DNA from: Zhengitettix transpicula
Taxonomy: Eukaryota > Arthropoda > Insecta > Orthoptera > Tetrigidae
Length of the DNA stretch: 64,000 nucleotides
NCBI GenBank assembly: GCA_037074705.1
Contig: CM073594.1
Span: forward strand, 61,314,509-61,378,508
Reading direction: 5' to 3'
The first letter of the stretch is position 1. Each line of letters begins with the position of its first letter. Under the pieces are notes generated by a model. The model was not told where the DNA came from. It made no database searches and was given only the letters and a program-made list of their open reading frames with translations. Position numbers and translations under genes: made by a program. This document shows, piece by piece, positions 27,001 to 36,211 of this stretch.

Positions 27001-28871
27001 GTATTCTACATTTACAACTTCATCCATGCAAGATATAAAAATCTGTTAACACATTCTTATACTGTGTCAGTTGTCCGGAGATATATTTTTTTGTATTTTG
27101 ATAGGAATTTAAATGATTGCAACAGTTTAAAATAACTCTTCCCTCGTTCCAAGACAATATTTCACTAAAGTGATTCTATGTAAAAGAAGTAATAACTTAA
27201 ACAAAGTATTATGTATTTGCAGAAAGTAAATTAAAATTTGTGAGGTTTTAGAACTATTGTTGTAGTAACACAAAGATCATAAGGAAAACTAACAGACACT
27301 CATCATATTAAAATATTTTTAATATTTCCTTTCATATTATCTAATTTAACAAACATGATGTAACTCTGTAGAATCTACTATATCAAGCTTTTGAAAATAT
27401 TTTAAAGTATATTGTTGAGAGCAATAGTTGATGCATAAAGAGAAGGGTAAATAAGCATTGTTCCATTCCCAAATTCTTGGTTTACATCTGTGCACATTTG
27501 AACATATGATACTCATAATATTTCCAAATACTTTATTTCTATGTGATCATTTAATGGCTTTTGATGGGCATTTCATTTTTATACATATATATTTTCACCA
27601 CACACGTGAAGTACATTCACGTTTTAAGTTATTTTACTTCTTAACATAAAGTGTGCCATTTTTATTACACAATTATGTAATCAAATTTTATCTAAATATT
27701 TTTGCGTGTGCTGTTCATTCTTTCTTTGTATGATAAACTATTAATTTTTATATCTCTGTTTATTTAGAGCTTTTCAGTTTTATTCTATTTTTTTCTCCCT
27801 TCAGAATTTGTATTTGTAGAATTTAGAAATTACTCTTGCTATATATTTTATGAAGGTGTTATAACTGTCTTAGTTTTTATGAAATGTTTTCTATAATATA
27901 AATTAATTTGTACAAATCGCAAGTTGTAAAACGTCAATAGTCTTGCTAAAATTGGTTCTAACTCTAAAGAAATGTTTATTTGGTTGTTAAAAAAAAGCTG
28001 TTGCAGTTGGAAAAAAGTTAACTAAGCCAATCTTATGTTGTAAGTTACTTATGTTTGATGGAAAGATGAACGCTAGAAAAATAACTTTCATTTTCTTTAA
28101 TATAATTACAAAAAATAATTCTAGTCAAATGACCCTCTTTCCATCGATATTAGTTGTTACCATATAATCTTGCCAATTTTAGTCTGTAAAATTAATGTGA
28201 ATATTACTGTGCATATTAAACTGTAGTTGATAATAAAACTGAGCTTATTACACACTTATAAAACGTCTTGTTCAATTAAATATTAATTTTTACTACAACT
28301 TGTTTAAAGCTTACTTTGAAATTAAATACTTATAAATACTCCTAATTATTTTCCTCCAAAGATATTTAAGAAGGCTGAAATCTGTGTTTATTCAATACTG
28401 AAAAACCTTTGGATGATTTTTTTATTACTGTGCATTTATTATTTGGAAAATGATTATTTTACTTTTCATCCCAATGAATTATTTTAGACTAAGCAACTGA
28501 TTTTATGCTAGTCAGGGATTCTTTGATAATCAACAGTGAGTGAAATAAGATACTTAACCGAAGTAACAATACAAGTAATTCGTTAACTTACAAAAAGATA
28601 CGGCAAATTCTAAGCCGCAGTATTCTAAAAACGCAAAAATATTAATTGGAATTTTTGTTTGAGGTTCAGATTTCTAGTTATTCTTTCATGCCTTTTTTAG
28701 TGAATATATAAAATATTAGCTGTGCTACTGTTGGGTAAAATTCATAGAATTTGTTGAATAAATTTAATTTTAGATACTGTGAAATTGAGAATAAAGGTGG
28801 AACATCGGATGATGAGACAACGTTCACAGCACTATCGTAACATCTTTATTATAAAATTTCATAAACAATAG
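24009..28871. other. Ehbp1 3' flank and convergent intergenic region
   Basis: Nearly 4.9 kb between the Ehbp1 stop (24008) and the stop of the convergent minus-strand UPF0449 gene (28872). It is AT-rich with no ORF resembling a known protein. Many AATAAA and ATTAAA strings occur, for example near 26190 and 28750, so a long 3' UTR is possible but its end cannot be fixed from sequence alone. Confidence 0.45.
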
Positions 28872-29305
28872 TTATTTCAGAGCATCAAGGGCTTGCTTTT
28901 TTATATCTTCGGCCAGTTGTTTTAACTCCATTTCACTTAATTGGAGGCATTCTTTCTGAACACCCAGTTTATCCGTCATTTTCTCCAACTCACTGTTAGC
29001 TTCCACGAAATTTCGCACTTTTATGAACACAGTTTCAGGACTAATGTCTATCGAATCGCCAAATTTTGAGACTTCTGCATCGCCTATGGGTATTTGATCT
29101 GTAAATAATATATTATGACGTTTACAAAATTTCAATCAACACATGAGGGGTCTTTAAGCATACACTGTTCCCTACCGTTGTTTGAATTTTTCTGCAGCCT
29201 GGTATAAGCTACGTCATCTTGAGAAGAGTTTGCGATGTCTTCCTCAATCTGGTCTAAAGTAGGTCGCTTGGGCAACGGAGGTATGTTCGGTTTCTTTTTA
29301 AACAT
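28872..29305 (-). CDS. UPF0449 family protein (C19orf25-like), 2 exons, predicted 118 aa
   Basis: Exon 1 runs 29305-29176 and exon 2 runs 29098-28872. The donor reads G|GTAGGG, the acceptor TTACAG|AT, and the two exons join as ...NSNNDQIPIGD with the frame kept. The protein starts MFKKKPNIPPLPKRPTLDQI, has a short acidic linker, then a C-terminal coiled coil (about residues 60-118, 'LGVQKECLQLSEMELKQLAE'). A proline/basic N-terminus of the form 'PTRP..P.VEQIL' followed by one coiled coil and a length near 118 aa is the pattern of the UPF0449 (human C19orf25) family, whose function is unknown. It is convergent with Ehbp1. LTR-like repeat A begins about 330 bp upstream of the start codon, so the promoter is confined to that gap or overlaps the repeat. 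Confidence 0.85.
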
Positions 29306-29635
29306 ATTTTAGCAAAACATAATTTTGTCGTAGAACAACATAACCAAACATCACCTCTTCGTTGACATTGAGTTGGATACAGTTCGTTATCGATATATTT
29401 AAGTACGTCGATATTTATTATTCGATTACATGGTTCAATGTTAAAACGACATACAAACGATATATTCATTCATTTTTTTTAAAAAAAAACATTCTCCGCG
29501 GTTCAAAACTGTTGGTTTGTAATTTTCCGTTCCTTTCATACACTTCGTCATAATTAATTTCAGATACTTACTGAGATAATAATAATTGTACTCTTCGTAA
29601 CTGAAAAGTTACGAATGATGTGAACATTGTGACAA

Positions 29636-30641
29636 TGTTGATAACGCCAATTTTCGCTTCAAGGTATAATTTGAATTGTAGCGAATAAAATTTAATTGTA
29701 GCGGCAGGAGCTTCCAAAGCGACAATGGCGCCGAGCTCTGTTGCTTTATTGAAAGCCGAAATGGAGAAAACGCGCGCGGGGAAAATTCAGTCAGTACGGA
29801 GCCTGGGTCGAGAGAGGATGAAACAGTAAAACGTCTTCGCCGAGATGCGTGGCAATTCGGTCCACAAAGAGAAATAAAAACAGTAAGGTTCTGCACTGAG
29901 CCTGGGTCGAGCGAGGAGAAACAAAAAAGCCTAAAATCTGCGACGAGAAGAAAGTAGTTAAAGTCTCGACTACGCATATGATAAGTAAAGTCTGCAAACA
30001 TAAACTACAGATCACTAGTTCCTGTATGGAAGCAGGAGTTTGCTTTACAAATTGAACAATCTTCGCATTGAGGGATCCAATCCGGCTAGCTGACCAGAAA
30101 GGGGAGATAACCACCGAGGTTCCTGATAGCTGAGGACGTGCACTTCGACCACGTGTGTATCAAATCTGCAAGGAAGTTAGAATGAGTGTAAAAATTTGCA
30201 TATTTAGTGTAGTGTTGAAGCTACAAAAGAAAGAGCTGGTACTAGACGGACAATACGTGAGTAACAAAACCTATATAAACTTGTAAACGATAATTAGAAA
30301 GGTAATAGTCAGATTTCGTTCAGTTTCTTTACATTTAGCCGTCTTTCATTTCATTTATCGTCATATTATTTTAGGTTAATTTTTATGTTTGAATTGTTAA
30401 TCAGTTTATAAATCACTTTTCTGTTAATTATCAAACCCAGTTGTGACCCTGAGAGAGGAGATCTTAATTTGATTGTATTTGTTTTAAGTTTGGAAGCCAC
30501 AAGTGAATAAAAATAACAAATTATTTTATTTGTTAATTTTTGATAATCTATTCTTTTAATTAATCCTAACTTAATGATTATTACATAAATGGCTACCCCA
30601 ACGTGGGGCTAAATTAATTAATCGTCTTCTAAATGATTATT

Positions 30642-30644
<3 letters not shown>
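29636..30644 (+). mobile_element. LTR-like repeat A with PBS-like motif near its 3' end
   Basis: Shares blocks in the same order with the repeats at 48.5, 54.2 and 57.2 kb: a 5' block like 'ttagcggtac...aaaggcgacaatg', then 'gtaaacgataatt', 'agtcagatttcgttcagt' and 'gtgaccctgaga', and a TATTACA end against an (AT)n run. The 5' boundary (TGTTGATAACGCCAATT) is degraded and approximate. A direct repeat 'gagcctgggtcgag' occurs twice inside, near 29800 and 29900. Two ORFs here, 107 and 130 aa on the minus strand, do not resemble proteins. No gag or pol coding is present. Confidence 0.75.
30590..30609 (+). other. tRNA-Lys-like primer-binding motif
   Basis: Reads TGGCTACCCCAACGTGGGGC, four bases after an internal TTATTACA (ending 30585). 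The 3' part CCAACGTGGGGC matches the usual tRNA-Lys primer-binding site of retroelements; two extra bases interrupt the 5' part. After another 35 bases a second TTATTACA ends the repeat at 30644. Confidence 0.5.

Positions 30645-30689
<45 letters not shown>
30645..30689. repeat. (AT)n microsatellite
   Basis: About 45 bases of uninterrupted AT dinucleotides directly abutting the 3' end of LTR-like repeat A. Confidence 0.95.
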
Positions 30690-30690
<1 letters not shown>

Positions 30691-31015
30691 GGATGTTGTA
30701 GGATTTTCTTGATTGTTCCTGCTTGAAATAATTAGTGTGGATAAATTAACGTTTTATGATGAATCATAACACAGTGCTATGTGACAATTAGAATTGGAGA
30801 AGCTTCACAAACACAGTCAATAACCAAAGAAAATCAACCCAGATTTTTTTATTTCCGTTATAACAAGCAGGGAAGCCATTACTATGCCTTTGAGATTCAC
30901 TCAAAATTTATTTATATAATATTAATTTTTGGAAGATATTAATGGAAGATCTTGGTATTGTAAACAAAACTTCAATTCATTGAATTAATTATTTTTTTCA
31001 TAACTTTATGTACAC

Positions 31016-31050
31016 CTGATGAAGTTACAAATTAGTGACGAAACGAAGTG
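31016..31050 (+). repeat. Hammerhead-like core motif
   Basis: CTGATGA at 31016-31022 and GAAAC at 31040-31044 bracket a 5-bp stem (GTTAC 31024-31028 with GTGAC 31035-31039, one G-T wobble). One extra A sits between CTGATGA and the stem, so it is not a perfect hammerhead core. See the finding on dispersed cores. Confidence 0.45.
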
Positions 31051-31237
31051 TTCATATATTTTTTATTGAGTAATTGATTTCTCAATTATCATATTTCTGC
31101 ATTGTTAAATATATAATTCGGAGTATTTCATCAAATAAAATATTTGTGTAGAATCTTATTTATAAAATTGTTTCACGAGTATCTTGTATGAGTTTTTATT
31201 AAAAAAATGTAATTGTAACTTAAATCTCAAAATATAT

Positions 31238-32408
31238 TGTAATAACCAGTAAAGAAGGACAGGAATTCTGTTCTTATTTTTATCAGATTTGTTTACCAAC
31301 TCAGACTGGGGATCCTTGAGTTGTTTGTACATATAAAAGATAATGATAAAATGATGGATAAGTGGCTCTCAGAGAAGGGGACGACTGTAATTGAGCATTT
31401 TTGCAGCTCTTAGGGCTAAATGGTTGTGACCGACATCTTGACGACGGATCCCTGAAAGGCATGATAACAGATGTTTGGTGGACGAGGCAATTATATTAAA
31501 AGGAGATGCTTATTTTAATTGATTGAGTGGCTCTCGGAGCGGGAGAAAGCCAACAGATGGTGTTGTTTGACGAACATGGAGTTTCAAAACAACTGTGAAA
31601 ACAAGGGAATATTCTGGAGCCGGGATATAAATAAGAGAGCAGATAAAAGGCACAGTCAGTCAGGGAGGAGAATCATTATGAGGAGTTAGTCAGGAGCAGG
31701 AGACCTCTGGGAGAAAGCGTTGGTGCAGGTCCGCAGGGACGGACGCAGGGCCGAGGTAAAGTGGCCGAAACAATGTTATGAACAGTTGGGAGTTTGGATT
31801 CAGGAGAGATCATCGGATGGTAGGCCAAGCTAGATGGCCGAGAGTAATCAGTTGGACAATCAGTCATCAAAAGTCGGTAGGAGTTCGTCGTGGAAAACTG
31901 TCTGCCAGCAGAGTTGGTTGAATTCGTCGTAACGGTAACGTCATCAAGAAGAGGTGGCGGTGAAAGCAGAGCGTGAGCGCAACCTGGTGCCTTTTTAAGC
32001 CTGTATGAAGAGAGTGTGTGCCGGTATGCGAGAGATCCAAATTGCATGGACCAGAGAGCTTGTAAGTTTATTTTTTGTATTCATAATTGTAAATTGTTAA
32101 ATAAGGGTAAAAAGTCAGATTTCGTTTCAATCGTTTCAATTTCGTTTTCAGTCATTTCAATCATTTCATTTCGTTTTTCATTTATTTTAACTGTTTTGTT
32201 TAATTGTAACATTTGTGTTCCGTTTCCTTATCAACCCAGTAAAGACCCTGGGGGACCGAGTCTAATTTATCAAATGTATTCAAGATAACTAATATTGTTT
32301 TGATTTTATAAAATTTCATTAGATTATTTGTGTAATTGTTAATTGTGTCTTAATAAATAATAATTGTTTGTTTAAATTGGTAGTTTTATTTTTATATGAG
32401 GTATTACA
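31238..32408 (+). mobile_element. LTR-like repeat B (solo, ATAT flanks)
   Basis: Begins TGTAATAACC and ends GGTATTACA, giving a 7-bp TGTAATA/TATTACA terminal inverted repeat with TG...CA ends as in LTRs. Flanked on both sides by ATAT, a possible 4-bp target duplication, though this is weak evidence in AT-rich DNA. The second half (32090-32300) aligns with the other copies ('gtaaattgttaaataagggt', 'agtcagatttcg', 'agtaaagaccctg'), while the first half differs from them. It carries no gag or pol coding; the minus-strand ORF at 31676-32047 has no recognisable similarity. Confidence 0.7.
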
Positions 32409-32460
32409 ATATTTGATGAATTTTGTTAACCGAATTTGAAGGTTATGTTCATAAGACGTG

Positions 32461-32465
<5 letters not shown>

Positions 32466-32497
<32 letters not shown>
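32466..32497. repeat. (AT)n microsatellite
   Basis: AT dinucleotide run touching the low-coordinate end of LTR-like repeat C. Confidence 0.95.
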
Positions 32498-32500
<3 letters not shown>

Positions 32501-33430
32501 AATAATTAAATATAATATAATAAATTGATGGGCGCTTTTAAATGAACAACTATTAACTTTAAAGAACAAACAAAATTTATTAAGCCAAATTTTATAACAA
32601 GTATAATTTTACACAAAATATTTGGGATCTCAGGGTCTTGATCTGGGTTTGATAAATGGCAGAATTTAAATAATCAAAATTTACTTTTTATGGAAATCAA
32701 TGCGTCTGAACATAGACGAAATTTGTTGCGGAAGAAATAATACTAAAGATTGAATTTAACAATTTCAATTTTATCAAGAATTAAGAATCTCATTCTATCG
32801 ATAATTAAATAATTAAAATTAAAGAACGATCTGACTTTTATCTTTTAAACACGGTTTACAAATGATTTTAAAGTTTTTCTCTACTTACGGCCGTCCAGGT
32901 CTCATTTTTAGTTTTTCGTGCACAATTTTGGGGACATCACTGATTCTAAGTTCTCACAGACTCTTATTGGCGTTGTTTGTTAGTTGGTTTAACACAAATT
33001 GGTTGGTTCTCGATGCTTTACTGCAACCAGGATTTGTAGATCTCGTGGCTTTAGTTGACAATGGACTTCATTGGTTTGTCTGAATATTGCTTTACTTTTT
33101 AATAACTGAAAGCATGTTTGTGACTGGGCCACAATCCTTCGTTCTGACTGCCGACTGTAAAACTCTTTTCGTCCGTTCTATTCGCTGTCTGCTGACCGAC
33201 TGTACTGTTCAAATTTTTATGCCTTGGAATTTTGGTCTTTTCTCCTCGCTGCTTACTGCCCGACTGTACTCTTCGTCTCGTAGATTTTGAGCGCGTAAAA
33301 CCTTCTCGACTCCTCAACAATGTTTTCTTTGCCTTGCCGGATTGTTGCGGCGTCCGCTCTATATCCACTAATAATGAGTCCTCTACAATCCAACTTTACA
33401 ATTAGAACAATGTCTTAATTACCAATTACT

Positions 33431-33433
<3 letters not shown>
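32498..33433 (-). mobile_element. LTR-like repeat C, minus orientation, inside an (AT)n run
   Basis: On the minus strand it begins TGTAGTAATTGG and ends TTAATTATTACA. The internal block 'tttgtaaaccgtgtttaaa' followed by AGTCAGAT corresponds to 'gtaaacgataattaaaaagg...agtcagat' of copies A and D. Both ends touch (AT)n runs (32466-32497 and 33434-33478), consistent with insertion into a microsatellite. ORFs in this span (for example 32862-33083 and 33099-33368) do not resemble known proteins and overlap on both strands. Confidence 0.7.

Positions 33434-33478
<45 letters not shown>
33434..33478. repeat. (AT)n microsatellite
   Basis: AT dinucleotide run abutting the other end of LTR-like repeat C. 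Confidence 0.95.
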
Positions 33479-33479
<1 letters not shown>

Positions 33480-35594
33480 CTGTTAAAAACGACTCACACA
33501 ATGTTGGTATCATATTTTCCCATTATATTATGTATCTGTATTAGTAATTGTTAATAAATTATTTGTTAATTCTAAACTATGTTTATTAACCTTTCTTACG
33601 TTTAACTTTACGTAACCGGGATTAAGATTATGATCTGATCGCCCTGACGTCCCCCCCCCCCCCCATGAACCATTTTAATAATTTAATGGATTGAAAGATT
33701 TATTTGGCCCACTCCTGACTCCGTCGCGCCGCGTGTGAAATTTTTCCCCCTCGTCTTTTGAACGTTGCGACTCTTGACACCTGTTAAAAAGGGAATTCTT
33801 GAGCAGGTTAGGTCAGAAATCAAATTTTCAAGAGTAACAAATCTTTGTTCCTTTTTTTTGTCATCACGAAATTTTTCTCTGTGAAAGTTTTTCTCGGCGT
33901 TTTTAGGTGCAACGCATTTAACAAGTGTCTCAAGGTAAGATAATCCGATTTTTATTCAAACTTCACCCCCCCCCCCTCCGGCTGTGGACGTGAAATTATA
34001 ACTATTTGAAATTAATTACTGTTAAGTTACGAAGTTTCACTAACTGTTGAGGTCATTATGGAATTCTAAATGAATTTCGTTGGACTAACGCAAGTGTCAT
34101 GAGCGATTAATTTACCTGGAACCTCGCTTTTGTCAGAAATACATTTATGTTGTTTTAAAAAAAATTAGTGGATATATTCTGCACGTTTCTTGCAATAAAT
34201 ACACTGTTAAAAATATCAAAGTTAGATCTTAACGACGATAATAACAACAGAAAACCCTGTAAAGGTAAGCCAATTTTATATAAAAAAATTTTTTTAAATA
34301 TATTTCCCGCATTTCTTACAAGACAATTCATGTTATTCTTTTTTGCTCTATCAATTTTTTTTATTATACAATATATTTTAGAGAACCCAAGTTGACTTCC
34401 CTTGCTTGTCAGAGAAACGTTAGCAGACGTCTATTGCAATAATTGTTATTTTAAATAATTGCTTTCAATTATTTTACCTAAATAAATGTAATTATCTTTG
34501 CGTTTAATATTCATTGAGCGTTTATTTATACCGAACAAATCGTTCATCAAACTCCTGAAATTGCGCTTCACACCTGGAGAATAAAACGTGTTTTGTTATG
34601 TAATTAAATATTATATTTATAGTCAGTATACTGGTTAAAAATGTTCTGTAACTATTAATTGGAGTACATGGGAGAAAAATAAATTTTAATGGTAAAATTT
34701 CTATTTCTTCAGACAACAATTTATAATATAATAAAAACAAAATTAGTACCTCTTCAGGTAATGACGGTAAATAATTTGGAGAATTTCAAATCTAAAACAA
34801 TAAATTATCTACATTTTTAAATGTCAAAAAAACATATCTGTGTGTCAAAAAATCTTCAGACAATATAATGAAAAATTGTGTCTTACAAGAATAAATAAAA
34901 CTTCTTGTCAATAACTTGAACACTTTTTCTGGTTCCTGGTTTTAATTTTAAAACCCTTCTAATGTTTGCAGAACGACCCAAATTTAGCCTATTCATACAC
35001 GCAAATAACCTCAAAATTTTAAAAGAACGCTTACACCAAACAATGAGAGACTTGGGGGTCAGGGCTCACAGAAAATAAATAACTAACATTAAACTTTCAT
35101 AATATTCATAAAAAAAACTACACACAATCCGAATAAAGTAAAAAATAAATGGGAGCAATTATATCCTCAAAGAAAATTTTATTTTAATGACAGTCTGGAG
35201 GGTTGGACTGATCATATTAAGCACTTAAATGCAGAACTGCCATTTGAGCTACCTTTTAGTTATACAGCATGCATTTTTCTCGATCTTTTTGCGGAAATTA
35301 AAACAATAAGAATGGATTTGATTTTTTTTAAATGAATAGGTTAAGCTTTAACTGTAACAATTTAGGTTTAAGTAAGTGAACAATACTTGTTTTTGAATTA
35401 ATTTTGTTTTCATACATCTTTCTTTCCTTTTTCCACAATTTTAAAACTAATGCTAAAATTTTTCTGGAGCAGTACGCCCAGTAACTATGGCTACCTGCCG
35501 CCACTTTTATTGCCAGTTAAATTTGGAAACAAAATGGATCAGCGTAATAGAGTTCATGTTTAAAAAATTATTTTCAGGTATTTTTTCAAACCGC
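33479..35594. other. Intergenic, no gene recognised
   Basis: AT-rich DNA with two C homopolymer runs (about 33651-33664 and 33967-33976). Small ORFs at 34168-34395 and 34522-34740 are AT-biased and match nothing I recognise. Nothing else can be supported. Confidence 0.5.
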
Positions 35595-36149
35595 TCGATT
35601 GAACTGTTTTTTTAAGGGTAACAGGCTACATGAGGGTAATCCACATGGTGGCAACTCCCCTTTAATAGCATAGGAAGGGATCTGAAAGGGGGGGATGCGG
35701 AACGGTAGAGGAAGGTAGCCAAGGGTTAACTAGGGCCCCCGGGCTATAGTTTAAGGATCCTACCCGGCATTCGCCTAAAAGTAATGCAGGGAAAACCCTA
35801 GAAAAACCTGCATCAGGTAGGTCGGGCATTGGGTACTTGTCCGATAGCGGGAGAAGAGTTTGCTGTGGGGAAGCAGCATTCCCTTCTCCGTGCCTCGGCC
35901 AGTTTAGGAGGCAGCTGGCCGACTATTCCAATGACAACTCTTACCGTATGCCCAAGGTCTGTGGCCCCGGAACATACACCTCTCAAAACAGGCCGAGGAG
36001 CCTCGGCTTGTGGGAACCTTAGTTCAAAAACGGAGAGGAAAAGGCATCCCCTTCGTGTCTCTCCTATAAGGTTCTGCCTGCGAGAGAATATCCCTCGCAG
36101 GTACTGCCTGCGAGAGAACAGCCCTCGCAGACTCCAGGTCGATTGAACT
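35595..36149 (-). mobile_element. SINE-like retroposon with 11-bp target-site duplication
   Basis: A 533-bp GC-rich insert (35606-36138) is flanked by identical TCGATTGAACT at 35595-35605 and 36139-36149. At the low-coordinate side the insert starts with seven T residues, the complement of a short poly(A) tail, so the element lies on the minus strand. About 250 bp of the tail-proximal half recur at 51.6 kb. At its 5' end are two tandem near-identical 30-bp units (36074-36103 and 36104-36133), each containing a CTGCGAG/CTCGCAG hairpin. No clear tRNA-like A/B box promoter or reverse transcriptase is visible, so it could equally be a truncated LINE. The overlapping ORFs here are not credible genes. 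It ends 62 bp upstream of the odorant receptor start codon. Confidence 0.8.
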
Positions 36150-36211
36150 CTTCAATGCAACTTATTAGAAATACTTGTAACCTCTTCTGACCGCAGGATT
36201 CGAGTGAAACA

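Noticed and set aside
29609..30114. Overlapping 130-aa and 107-aa minus-strand ORFs
   Set aside because: They lie inside LTR-like repeat A, are antisense to the repeat's own orientation, resemble no protein, and are not preserved as frames in copies D and E.
31676..32047. 123-aa minus-strand ORF
   Set aside because: Inside LTR-like repeat B; no recognisable domain and no equivalent frame in related copies.
35829..36146. 105-aa ORF upstream of the odorant receptor
   Set aside because: Falls entirely inside the retroposon and its target duplication, on the strand opposite to the element; no similarity to a protein.
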